Below, piece after piece: positions 53,496 to 61,375 of a DNA stretch of 64,000 nucleotides (positions are counted from its first letter, which is position 1; each line of letters begins with the position of its first letter). Both the position numbers and the translations under genes were made by a program. The notes under the pieces were generated by a model, which worked only from the letters and a program-made list of their open reading frames with translations, made no database searches and had not been told where the DNA came from. Origin of the DNA: Caldithrix abyssi DSM 13497. Lineage in GTDB: Bacteria > Calditrichota > Calditrichia > Calditrichales > Calditrichaceae. Location: assembly GCF_001886815.1 (NCBI RefSeq), contig NZ_CP018099.1, positions 4,772,501-4,836,500 on the forward strand. The letters run 5' to 3'.

Positions 53496-53581
53496 GGGGC
53501 TGTCTCAAAAGCGAAATTAAATGCATATTTATTTAAATTCATGGTAAATCTTACATTAGCCCTCACCCCCTGCCCCCCTCT
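53496..53581 (+). mobile_element. IS1182-type MITE, left half
   Basis: It begins with inverted terminal repeat GGGGCTGTCTCAAAAG and ends '..CCCTCACCCCCTGCCCCCCTCT', where the IS110-family element begins. Its partner half is 57390-57480. The termini match those of the IS1182 element at 54391-56398, so it could be moved by that transposase. Confidence 0.7.
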
Positions 53582-53653
53582 GATTTATTATAGTCAAATA
53601 TTTTAATAATAAAGTTATTAACAATATGTTAATAACTGTAGAGGGTGTGGATA

Positions 53654-53718
53654 TGTGGATAACTCATTTTTTACACACCTAACTCCTTTCTTTTTAATAT
53701 GTTAATTATTGTGGATAA
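53654..53718 (-). other. Two perfect DnaA boxes in the IS110 3' non-coding region
   Basis: TGTGGATAA at 53654-53662 and at 53710-53718, i.e. TTATCCACA on the minus strand, 56 bp apart and in the same orientation, next to A/T-rich sequence with the palindrome AGTTATTAAC-AATAT-GTTAATAACT (53613-53637). Confidence 0.5.
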
Positions 53719-53819
53719 CTTTTTCGCCTATTTTTTGAGATATTTTACCTTGTTCTACCCTGATATTCGAGAGTCTGTATTTTAACAGCTCTTATCTTAC
53801 TTAATCGGAACTAAGGTAA

Positions 53820-53908
53820 ATATGACGGGAAGCCTTTTTTTGCTCTCTTACCGAAGGTCATACTATCTGTATGCCTTTATGGGGGGGCCGAAGGTCTTCC
53901 CGCCATAT
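53820..53908 (-). ncRNA. Candidate bridge RNA/seekRNA of the IS110-family element (target-binding loop)
   Basis: Read on the minus strand, ATATGGCGGGAAG (53908-53896) pairs with CTTCCCGTCATAT (53832-53820), 13 bp with one G-U. Inside, AAGG-CATAC pairs with GTATG-A-CCTT around loop AGATA (53877-53854). The two sides of the internal loop contain GCCCCCC and GAGAGC. The first equals the DNA just left of the insertion core (53572-53578) and the second is complementary to the DNA across the core on the right (GCTCTC 57387-57392). Bridge RNAs of IS110 elements have this stem, internal loop and hairpin layout with left and right guides on opposite strands. In IS1111-type elements the RNA is encoded after the transposase gene, as here. 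The full RNA is probably longer, within 53582-53923. Confidence 0.55.
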
Positions 53909-53923
53909 CTCAAATTGTTGCTT

Positions 53924-54390
53924 TTAGGCTGCTTTATTTGATTTTTTATAGCCTTCTATGTAGAAACTATCATCTCTTACTAATGCAAAAATAATGGCTA
54001 ATATCTTTCTGGATAACGCCGTTAAAGCCTTGGCGCTGGCCATCCCTTTCTCCTTATGTACCTGATAAACTTCTTGTAAGATACCTCTACTTGCATTGAT
54101 GGCTATATAAAAAAGAGCTTTTCTTAATAAACTCCGACCGCGTTTGCTTATGTGATGTTTACCTTTATGTTGGCCAGAACTGACTTCATACAGGTTTAAT
54201 CCCGCTATCTTCTCTAACTCACGATAACTTTTATATCTGCGGATATCTCCTAACTCTCCTATTAAAATGGCTGCGATTATGGGTCCTATCCCTTTTATGG
54301 ATAATATGTTCCTGCTGTATGGCACTTCTTTTAAATAATTCTCTATCTCATCCTTTAGTGACTTTTGATAAGATTCTAAACGATCTATCT
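53924..54390 (-). pseudogene. C-terminal fragment of the IS110-family transposase
   Basis: About 155 residues from 'IDRLESYQKSLKDEI' to the stop. It holds the Transposase_20 domain: 'IKGIGPIIAAILIGELGD', 'LEKIAGLNLYEVSSGQHKG' (catalytic serine region) and 'SKRGRSLLRKALFYIA'. The frame continues into the IS1182 end but this is not the original start. The joined protein would be about 405 residues when read with the 56538-57293 part, with a 'ME|IDRL' junction. Confidence 0.85.
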
Positions 54391-56398
54391 GGGGCTGTCC
54401 CAAAAGTCGATGAAAGTAAATTTTTATACAAAACATATTTTGGCGTTGAAGAGACAGGATGAATATTTAACAACTATTTTTTCCTTAATTTCTATAAAAA
54501 ACCGCTCTAACGATTTTAAAATGGTATTTTTTGGGCCTAAATTTTGACACTGGCTTGCCCGGTTTAAATTAAAAAAGATGTTAGCGCTATACTTATACAT
54601 CTCGTTAACTAAACCGTACTCTTTCATCTGATTAAACATCTTTTTTAAATTATACGCTACTGCTATTATACCAAATTCTGTTTTTACTTTCTCTAATCCT
54701 CTTAATAAAAAGCCCCTTATTCCAAGATTATGCTTTATTTGTCCAAAAATTGTTTCTATCTCCGAACCTCGTTTGCTGATTAATCTTCTTCCTTCTTCCG
54801 TATTCAATCGAGAACGAACCTGCTTTTTATAATCATTAAGCATGACATTTACTCTAACAACACGTGCAGTCTGGCCCTTGTAGCACTTTTCTTTCAATAC
54901 ACAGCCTTCACAACTCTCACTACGGTAAATACGATGCTTTACTTTAAATCCCGTCGACGTAACACTTTCCTGTTCTCCAACATATTCTAAATACCGACCG
55001 GCAGGACATTCATAGCGATCTAATTCAGGATCATACCGCATGTTATCTATCAAAAAAGGATTCTCTTTGTATGACTTCTTTTGCTCTTTGTAATAACTAC
55101 TGTATTTGATATAAGCTTCTACACCTTCTGATTCCAAATATGCATAATTCTCCTCACTTCCATAGCCTGCATCGCCTATTACTCGATTTGGTTGCCTACC
55201 ATAACAACGCTTGTATGACTCCATAAAGGGCTTTAATAATACGCTATCATTCGCGTTCTGATTTATCGTATAATTCACTATAAATTGATTCTCACTTCCT
55301 ACCTGAACATTATAACTCGGAAGCAAATCCGTATTATTATGATGATCCCGCTTCTTACTCATAAAGGTAGCATCCGGGTCCGTCTGGCTATAGCTATTCC
55401 TACCATTTAGAAGCTTTCGTTGCTTTTCATATTTACGTTGGCGCGGTAAATAATCCTTCTCTATTTTATTTTTTGCTCTCTTTAATTCCTTATTGTCCGG
55501 TTCCTTTTTTAACCGCTCATTCAATATATCTACTATTTGTTCAATCTGATGAGAGCTTAAATTAACATCCTCTCCTAATTCTCCTAAATCTTTATTACCG
55601 TATAAACGATTCTCTAAATCATTCTCGCTATCTATCTTCTTTAGTAATTCCTTTAGCTTCTCTTGAAGTACTCTCTGGTAACGGTCTACATTCTTCTTCC
55701 AGACTGCCTTGTATTTATTCGCATTCGCCTGAAATTTGCTCCCGTCTATAAAAAGATCATTTAATTCGATATAGCCCAACTCCAATAATTGCTCAACTAC
55801 ATAGGTGAATACTTCCTCTATTTTTCCCTTCAATCGTGATGAACGAAAACGATTTATCGTCCTAAAATCCGGACGACTGTTCCCTGATAACCACATGAAA
55901 TGAATATTCTCTCTTAAGGCCTTAGCTATCTGGCGCGAAGTAAATATCTTCTGCGTATAGGCATAAATGACTACTTTTAATAGCATCCGCGGATGATACG
56001 CGGCCCGACCGCCTCCTTTGTATTCTTTAATTAAAAAATCAATATCCATCTTGTCTATGATGGCATTGATAAACCGAACCATATGATTGGGTTCTATGAG
56101 CTCATCTAATGAAGGCGGAAGAATAGTAAGTTGGTTTTGATCGGTAGTTTTAAATGGGATTTTCCGACAACGTTTTGGCTTCATGGTTTTTATTTTAAAT
56201 TTAATATTTTCAAACTATTAATGCAAGTTATTTTATGTGCTAAAGACAATAAATAGAACCAATTTAAATCTTGTTTTTATTCATGTTTTTTGGTTGAAAT
56301 CTTTTACCTTTTCCATAATTTCGTATCACATTTACCAATAAAATTATATTTAAAAACCTGCATATTTATACATCTTGATTTACTTTTGGGACAGCCCC
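54391..56398 (-). mobile_element. IS1182-family insertion sequence, apparently complete
   Basis: 2008 bp, bounded by GGGGCTGTCCCAAAAGT and its inverted copy ACTTTTGGGACAGCCCC. It contains one intact transposase gene on the minus strand. It lies within the IS110-family transposase gene. On one side it touches IS110 sequence directly; on the other it touches a 139-bp MITE::IS110 fragment. A/T-rich composition contrasts with the neighbouring host genes. Confidence 0.88.
54424..56184 (-). CDS. IS1182-family DDE transposase
   Basis: A 586-residue transposase. N-terminal DUF772-type domain ('HPRMLLKVVIYAYTQKIFTSRQIAKAL', with 'SGNSRPDFRTINRFR') is followed by a DDE catalytic core: 'DLFIDGSKFQANANKY' (first D), 'VIGDAGYGSEENYAYLE' (second D) and 'ETIFGQIKHNLGIRGF' (E). 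A zinc-like C-x-C motif 'CEGCVLKEKC' sits before the last part. Length is standard for the family and no frameshift is seen, so it may be active and could also mobilise the MITEs that share its termini. Confidence 0.95.
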   Translation of the reverse strand: MKPKRCRKIPFKTTDQNQLTILPPSLDELIEPNHMVRFINAIIDKMDIDFLIKEYKGGGRAAYHPRMLLKVVIYAYTQKIFTSRQIAKALRENIHFMWLSGNSRPDFRTINRFRSSRLKGKIEEVFTYVVEQLLELGYIELNDLFIDGSKFQANANKYKAVWKKNVDRYQRVLQEKLKELLKKIDSENDLENRLYGNKDLGELGEDVNLSSHQIEQIVDILNERLKKEPDNKELKRAKNKIEKDYLPRQRKYEKQRKLLNGRNSYSQTDPDATFMSKKRDHHNNTDLLPSYNVQVGSENQFIVNYTINQNANDSVLLKPFMESYKRCYGRQPNRVIGDAGYGSEENYAYLESEGVEAYIKYSSYYKEQKKSYKENPFLIDNMRYDPELDRYECPAGRYLEYVGEQESVTSTGFKVKHRIYRSESCEGCVLKEKCYKGQTARVVRVNVMLNDYKKQVRSRLNTEEGRRLISKRGSEIETIFGQIKHNLGIRGFLLRGLEKVKTEFGIIAVAYNLKKMFNQMKEYGLVNEMYKYSANIFFNLNRASQCQNLGPKNTILKSLERFFIEIKEKIVVKYSSCLFNAKICFV

Positions 56399-56537
56399 AG
56401 TTATTAACATATTGTTAATAACTTTATTATTAAAATATTTGACTATAATAAATCAGGGGGGCAGGGGGTGAGGGCTACTGTAAGATTTTTCCTATCTTTG
56501 TATAATTTTTCATTAGATGTCGCTTTTGGGACACCCT
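56399..56537 (-). mobile_element. Fragment of a second MITE::IS110 composite
   Basis: On the minus strand this reads GAGGGTGTCCCAAAAGCG, then the MITE left end with '..CCCTCACCCCCTGCCCCCCT', then 'GATTTATTATAGTCAAATA..GTTAATAACT', i.e. the same MITE-IS110 junction as 53496-53637, but in inverted orientation and with a diverged MITE tip. It is cut off at the IS1182 end. On the other side it abuts the IS110 transposase at 'GGAG'. Confidence 0.7.
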
Positions 56538-57293
56538 CTCCATTACAATGGACCGGGTTCCTTCTTTGATGCCTCCGCTCATCTTAGCAGCTTCATATAA
56601 AGCAAGGGCCTTTTCTTCACCTAATCGGTTTTTACTTACTGACTTTATTAGCTCTGTTAGCTTTGTTAAGCCTAAATCCAATATGAATTGAGGTAAAGTA
56701 TAATGAGCCAAAAGATAACGTGAAGTCTTTGTAGTTAAATCTCTCATGACCTGAGAGAATTCCGGAAATATCTTAAATAACTGTCCCTCAATTCGATTAT
56801 AACTCCTTCGTAGATCTTCAAGTATTTTCTCTCTTAAATGAACCAATTCGCGTAATTCCGCAAAAATTCCCTCTGGGATGATTACTGTTAAATATTTGTT
56901 TAATTCTATTATATCTGCTATGACCTTTGGGTCTTTTTTATCTGTCTTATTGGGACTATTGTCCGTTAATTCTTTCAGGCGCTTGGTATGCATCGGATTT
57001 ATTTGTACAATCTCATAGCCCCTTCGATGTAGATAATGAATGAGCGCAAGCCCATAGCTGCCAGTGGATTCCAGGCCAAATAAACAATTCTTAAGACCGG
57101 TCTTTGCTCTGAAGCTTTCTACTTTTTTTAAAAAATATTCGAATCCTTTACCTGTGTTAAAAAACTTAAACACTTCTAACTCCTGACCATCTTTTGTACG
57201 TGCATAACCGTAATTAAATTTTTTGCCTATATCCACTGTAACTAATAAGGTTTCTTCGTTGAATTTTCTCTCTTTTTTGTTTATTTTCCCCAT
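56538..57293 (-). pseudogene. N-terminal fragment of the IS110-family transposase
   Basis: About 252 residues from ATG 57293 (RBS AAAGGAG) before the inner insertion; the frame runs on to a stop at 56475 inside foreign sequence. It is the DEDD_Tnp_IS110 domain: 'VTVDIGKKFNYGYA' (D), 'FGLESTGSYGLAL' (E) and 'NKTDKKDPKVIAD' (D, D), so the catalytic tetrad is intact. Without the C-terminal half it should not recombine DNA. Confidence 0.88.
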
Positions 57294-57389
57294 GACTATG
57301 CTCCTTTCTTTTTTTTTAAATCAGCTTACAATTTAAGGAGTATAGTCTTTTCTTTCATCCTTTTGTTGACAACTATAATATAGTAAGCT

Positions 57390-57480
57390 CTCCCGAAAAT
57401 CGGGAGAGAGGGAATTAAAGGGGGTGAGGGAAAGAAAAAATTTATAAAAATACATCTTCTTTGACTTTTGGGACAGCCCC
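57390..57480 (+). mobile_element. IS1182-type MITE, right half
   Basis: From the hairpin remainder 'CTCCCGAAAATCGGGAGAG' to inverted terminal repeat CTTTTGGGACAGCCCC. Joined to 53496-53581 it gives a non-coding element of about 177 bp with a central hairpin. Confidence 0.7.
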
Positions 57481-57614
57481 GGGCGTAAATTGCGCCGGTT
57501 TATTTAGCTTTTGTCTTAAATGTTAAATAATTTTCTGCGATTATTTCAGTAATCTGCAAGAAAATTACTTTGCGCACGTTGCGGTTGGTTTTTAGTTGCG
57601 GCTATGCTACCCTT
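57481..57614 (+). repeat. Dispersed repeat, copy F, right part
   Basis: 'GGGCGTAAATTGCGCCGG...TTGCGGCTATGCTACCCTTG' matches the 3' module of the other copies. Together with 53440-53495 it would restore one half-unit, with the TTCTCTTTAAAAAAGAGAA loop of its hairpin replaced by the mobile block. Confidence 0.8.
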
Positions 57615-57781
57615 GACTGTTTTACGGCCAAAAATTTTTCCGAAATAAGAGCAGCTTAGAGAAAAAAGACAGAATATTAAAACAATCAAACCGCTTATTT
57701 AGGCCATTTTCAAACTTTTACTGCCTCTTAAAATAATTTTGTTGAATTAATTTAACTCTTTGTAAAAAGAAGAAATTATTA

Positions 57782-57810
57782 TTGCTACAATTTGTGAAAA
57801 GTAGTATATT
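57782..57810 (+). promoter_or_regulatory. Candidate sigma-70-type promoter of sdhCAB
   Basis: -35 TTGCTA (57782-57787), exactly 17 bp, -10 TATATT (57805-57810), placing the start near 57817. Confidence 0.55.
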
Positions 57811-57822
57811 CTCACGGAAAAG

Positions 57823-57859
57823 TGGTTTGCTCATTATCCTGCAATTTGGGGGCAAACCA
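57823..57859 (+). promoter_or_regulatory. Inverted repeat at the sdh transcript start
   Basis: TGGTTTGC (57823-57830) / GCAAACCA (57852-57859), 21 bp apart. It starts ~6 nt after the inferred transcription start, so it could be an operator for a dimeric regulator or a 5' mRNA hairpin. Confidence 0.4.
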
Positions 57860-57923
57860 TTAAAGGCGCCCAAAGATGGAAAGTATTCAACGGGGATTGT
57901 AACCATAAATATGGAGTTGGCCT

Positions 57924-58619
57924 ATGCAATTTAAAATGATTTTGACGTCTTCTTTATCCAAGAAGATCTTCATGAGCATTGCGGGCTTGGTATGGACAGG
58001 ATTTTTGCTGATTCACCTGATTGGTAATCTGCAATTATTGAACACCGATCCTGATCCATTTAACAAGTACGCGTATTTTTTGACACATCAGTCGGGGGCG
58101 ATTATTTATTTTGCCGAATTTTTACTGATCTTTTTTTTGTTAGCGCATCTGGGTTACGGCATCTGGGTACAAATCGGGAACTGGCGCGCCAGGCCCCAGG
58201 GATATTCAATGGTTACCTGGGCAAAGGGTAAAAGCCGACGCTCGTTTGGGTCGGTAACCATGATTTACACCGGTGTTCTGATTTTCATTTTCATCATTTT
58301 TCATCTATTACACTTTAAATATGGGAACGTGACTATGTACACGCCGGATGGTTATACGCACCAAATTCCCAATCTCTACCAAACCGTAATAGAATTTTTT
58401 CAGAATCCATGGAATGTTGCCTTTTACGTTATTATTATGATTTTAGTCGGCTTTCATCTAAGTCATGCTGTGTGGAGCGCATTTCAGTCCCTTGGGCTGG
58501 GCAGTAAATGGTTCACTTCATTCATTTACACGGTTGGTGCTTTATACGCCATCATCGTTTCCTTTGGATTTGTATTTTTGCCGATCTGGATCTACTTCAC
58601 GAGAGGAGGCGCATTATGA
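57924..58619 (+). CDS. sdhC: Succinate dehydrogenase/fumarate reductase cytochrome b subunit
   Basis: A 231-residue single membrane-anchor subunit of the b558 type with five helices, the two-haem (type B) form that replaces SdhC+SdhD. Haem-ligand histidines are seen in '[10 protein letters not shown]', 'HQSGAIIYF', '[10 protein letters not shown]', '[10 protein letters not shown]' and '[16 protein letters not shown]'. It passes electrons between SdhB and quinone. Its stop (TGA 58617-58619) overlaps the sdhA start. RBS GGAG lies 9 nt before the ATG. Confidence 0.93.
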   Translation: MQFKMILTSSLSKKIFMSIAGLVWTGFLLIHLIGNLQLLNTDPDPFNKYAYFLTHQSGAIIYFAEFLLIFFLLAHLGYGIWVQIGNWRARPQGYSMVTWAKGKSRRSFGSVTMIYTGVLIFIFIIFHLLHFKYGNVTMYTPDGYTHQIPNLYQTVIEFFQNPWNVAFYVIIMILVGFHLSHAVWSAFQSLGLGSKWFTSFIYTVGALYAIIVSFGFVFLPIWIYFTRGGAL

Positions 58620-60526
58620 AATTAGATTCCAAAGTACCCAGCGGGCCCTTATCGGAGAAATGGGACATCCATAAGAACAACCTGAAGCTGGTCAGCCCTA
58701 AAAACAAACGGAAATTTTCCGTTATCGTTGTTGGCACCGGTCTGGCGGGGGCGTCTGCCGCGGCTTCGCTTGGCGAGTTGGGTTACAAAGTAACCACTTT
58801 TTGCATTCAGGATTCACCGCGCCGCGCGCACAGCATCGCCGCACAGGGTGGAATTAATGCCGCTAAGAATTATCAGAATGACAACGACAGCATCTGGCGT
58901 CTGTTTTACGACACCATAAAAGGCGGTGATTACCGCGCCAGGGAAGCGAATGTTTATCGCCTGGCGCAGGTCAGTAATAATATTATTGATCAGGCTGTGG
59001 CGCAGGGCGTGCCATTTGCCAGGGAATATGGCGGCTATTTTGCCAATCGCTCATTTGGCGGCGCATTGGTTTCGCGCACTTTTTATGCCCGCGGTCAAAC
59101 AGGGCAGCAGTTGCTGCTGGGCGCATACAGCGCTTTGATGCGTCAGGTGGATGAAGGCACCGTTAATCTGCTGCCGCGCAGAGAGATGGTTGATCTGGTT
59201 GTAATTAACGGCAAAGCGCGCGGCGTTGTGGTTCGCAACCTGATTACCGGAGAACTGGAATCGTACTGGGCAGATGCGGTTATTCTGGCCACCGGCGGTT
59301 ACGGGGTTGCTTATTACCTTTCCACCAACGCCATTAATTCTAATGGTTCGGCCATCTGGAAGGCGCACAAAAAAGGCGCTTTTTTCGGCAACCCCTGTTA
59401 CGTGCAAATTCACCCCACCTGCATTCCGCGTTCCGGCGATTATCAGTCGAAGCTCACCTTGATGAGCGAAAGTTTACGGAACGACGGGCGGGTTTGGGTG
59501 CCAAAGAAAAAAGGCGACAAACGCCATCCGAACGATATTCCTGAAGAAGAGAGAGATTATTATCTGGAACGCAAGTATCCGACTTATGGTAACATGGTGC
59601 CTCGCGACGTGGCTTCGCGCAACGCCAAAATGGTCTGTGATGAAGGGCGCGGCGTCGGTGAAACAGGCATGGCCGTTTACCTGGATTTCCGTGACGCCAT
59701 TCGTGATTTTGGCCGCGAAACCATAGAAGAGCGCTACGGCAATCTTTTTGAAATGTACAAAGAGATCACCGGCGAAGACGCCTACGAAGTTCCGATGCGC
59801 ATTTATCCGGCGGTGCATTACACCATGGGCGGCCTGTGGGTCGATTACAACCTGATGAGCACCATTCCCGGTTTATTCGTATTGGGCGAAGCCAACTTTT
59901 CTGACCATGGCGCAAACCGGCTGGGAGCCAGCGCATTAATGCAGGGTCTGGCTGACGGTTACTTTGTCATCCCTTACACCATTGGCGATTATTTTGCCAG
60001 CACACAACTGGAAAAAGTCAACGAAGAGCACGAAGCCTTTAAAGAAGCCAAAGAAGAAGCCCGCAAACTTTATGAAAAGCTCCTCTCCATCAAGGGTACT
60101 AAAACCGTTCGTGAATTTCATCGTGAATTAGGCGATATTATGTGGAATAAAGTTGGTATGTCGCGCAACGAACAGGGCCTAAAAGAAGCGATAGAGGAGA
60201 TCAAAAAATTACGCCAAGAATTCTGGAACAACGTGCGCGTGGCCGGCGGAATGAACACTATGAATAAAAACTTAGAGATGGCCGGCCGGGTGGCGGATTT
60301 TCTGGAGATTGGCGAATTAATGGCTATCGATGCGCTGCACCGTAAGGAATCCTGCGGCGGGCACTTCCGTGAAGAGAGTCAGACGCCTGAAGGCGAAGCG
60401 CTGCGTGACGACGAGAACTTTTCTTATGTGGCGGCATGGGAATTCAAAGAACTTGGAGACTGGGAGCTACACAAAGAAGAGCTAAAATTTGAATATGTAA
60501 CACCCACCCAACGCAGCTACAAGTAA
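58616..60526 (+). CDS. sdhA: Succinate dehydrogenase/fumarate reductase flavoprotein
   Basis: A 636-residue flavoprotein that interconverts succinate and fumarate. Start ATG 58616 follows GAGAGGAGG and overlaps the sdhC stop; a longer frame upstream only reads through sdhC. Motifs: '[20 protein letters not shown]' (dinucleotide fold), '[18 protein letters not shown]' with the histidine that binds FAD covalently, 'QIHPTCIP' and 'VPRDVASRN' (active site), '[11 protein letters not shown]' and '[17 protein letters not shown]'. The C-terminal domain ends normally. The preferred direction (oxidation or fumarate respiration) cannot be told. Confidence 0.97.
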   Translation: MKLDSKVPSGPLSEKWDIHKNNLKLVSPKNKRKFSVIVVGTGLAGASAAASLGELGYKVTTFCIQDSPRRAHSIAAQGGINAAKNYQNDNDSIWRLFYDTIKGGDYRAREANVYRLAQVSNNIIDQAVAQGVPFAREYGGYFANRSFGGALVSRTFYARGQTGQQLLLGAYSALMRQVDEGTVNLLPRREMVDLVVINGKARGVVVRNLITGELESYWADAVILATGGYGVAYYLSTNAINSNGSAIWKAHKKGAFFGNPCYVQIHPTCIPRSGDYQSKLTLMSESLRNDGRVWVPKKKGDKRHPNDIPEEERDYYLERKYPTYGNMVPRDVASRNAKMVCDEGRGVGETGMAVYLDFRDAIRDFGRETIEERYGNLFEMYKEITGEDAYEVPMRIYPAVHYTMGGLWVDYNLMSTIPGLFVLGEANFSDHGANRLGASALMQGLADGYFVIPYTIGDYFASTQLEKVNEEHEAFKEAKEEARKLYEKLLSIKGTKTVREFHRELGDIMWNKVGMSRNEQGLKEAIEEIKKLRQEFWNNVRVAGGMNTMNKNLEMAGRVADFLEIGELMAIDALHRKESCGGHFREESQTPEGEALRDDENFSYVAAWEFKELGDWELHKEELKFEYVTPTQRSYK

Positions 60527-60537
60527 GGAGGCAGGCT

Positions 60538-61293
60538 ATGGAAAAGAAAACAATAACCATACATTTAAAAGTCTGGCGTCAAAAGGATGCAAGTTCGCGT
60601 GGCGAATTTAAAAATTATCTGGTTAAAGATGTCAATCCCGACATGTCTTTTCTGGAGATGTTGGATGTATTGAATGAAGACCTGATCAAAAAAGACGAAG
60701 AACCGATTGAATTCGATAATGACTGCCGTGAGGGCATTTGTGGAATGTGCGGCGCGGTAATCAACGGCACAGCGCACGGCCCTAAAAGCGGAACCACCAC
60801 CTGCGACATCCGCATGCGCATGTTTAAAGACGGCGATACCATTGTGGTTGAGCCATTCCGGGCAAAGGCCTTTCCGGTGATAAAAGACCTGGTTGTCGAT
60901 CGTAGCTCACTGGATCGGATTATGTCCAAAGGTGGCTACACCTCGGTAAGAACCGGCGGGGTTCCGGAAGCGCTGAGCATCCCGGTGCCTAAAGAGAATG
61001 CCGATGAAGCGATGGACATGGCCGCCTGCATCGGCTGCGGCGCCTGTGTTGCCGCCTGCCCCAATGCATCTGCTGCGTTGTTTGTGGGCGCTAAAGTTTC
61101 TCAGCTGGCCCTGCTGCCTCAGGGCAGACCGGAAGCGGCCCGACGCGTGGAACGTATGGTGGCCCAAATGGACGAAGAAGGTTTTGGCGCCTGCTCCAAT
61201 CACGGTGAGTGTGAAGCGGTTTGTCCTAAAGAAATTTCCATTACGGCCATCGCGCGCATGCGCAGAGAATACTGGAAAGCGATGTTCAAGTAA
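60538..61293 (+). CDS. sdhB: Succinate dehydrogenase/fumarate reductase iron-sulfur subunit
   Basis: A 251-residue subunit with three clusters. [2Fe-2S]: '[15 protein letters not shown]' and a later cysteine in 'TTTCDIR'. [4Fe-4S]: '[12 protein letters not shown]'. [3Fe-4S]: '[14 protein letters not shown]' with ligands shared across the two motifs. RBS GGAGG 6 nt before ATG; 11 bp after sdhA. Last gene of the operon, followed by a strong terminator. Confidence 0.97.
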   Translation: MEKKTITIHLKVWRQKDASSRGEFKNYLVKDVNPDMSFLEMLDVLNEDLIKKDEEPIEFDNDCREGICGMCGAVINGTAHGPKSGTTTCDIRMRMFKDGDTIVVEPFRAKAFPVIKDLVVDRSSLDRIMSKGGYTSVRTGGVPEALSIPVPKENADEAMDMAACIGCGACVAACPNASAALFVGAKVSQLALLPQGRPEAARRVERMVAQMDEEGFGACSNHGECEAVCPKEISITAIARMRREYWKAMFK

Positions 61294-61315
61294 AGCGTGC
61301 AATGCTTTTAAATTG

Positions 61316-61351
61316 AAAAAGGCATCTCGAATTTATTCGAGATGCCTTTTT
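61316..61351. terminator. Bidirectional terminator between sdhB and the FadL-type gene
   Basis: GGCATCTCGAA (61321-61331) / TTCGAGATGCC (61336-61346), loop TTTA, flanked by AAAAA (61316-61320) and TTTTT (61347-61351), so it works in both directions. Confidence 0.93.
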
Positions 61352-61375
61352 GTGTTTCAGGGGCCTTAATTTGCT

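Larger units (their letters stand above)
53582..57389 (-). mobile_element. IS110-family (IS1111-type) element, interrupted by other insertions
   Basis: Inferred edges are 53582 and 57389 with a shared core CT (53580-53581 and 57388-57389). Near both ends in inverted orientation stands TATTATAGT(TG)CAA, the subterminal inverted repeat expected of the IS1111 subgroup. Without the inner insert (54391-56537) the element would be ~1.66 kb. It has a short 5' non-coding end (~96 bp before the transposase ATG) and a long 3' non-coding end (342 bp), again the IS1111 layout. It sits in the hairpin CTCTCCCGAAAATCGGGAGAG of the MITE. Confidence 0.72.
57615..57923. other. 309-bp leader region of sdhCAB
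   Basis: Apart from the promoter candidate (57782-57810) and an inverted repeat (57823-57859), nothing is seen. A 62-codon minus-strand frame here has no RBS and no recognisable product. Confidence 0.6.

Noticed and set aside
53582-53720. Chromosomal or plasmid replication origin
   Set aside because: Two DnaA boxes and an A/T-rich palindrome are present, but they lie in an insertion sequence and no dnaA, dnaN, parAB or rep gene is nearby.
54424-57293. Composite transposon carrying cargo genes
   Set aside because: All reading frames in the block are transposase parts; there is no passenger gene.
57718-57906. 62-residue minus-strand frame before sdhC
   Set aside because: It lies over the sdh promoter and leader, with no RBS or recognisable features.
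58508-58615. Longer start for sdhA inside sdhC
   Set aside because: The upstream codons are sdhC read in another frame; ATG 58616 has a strong RBS.
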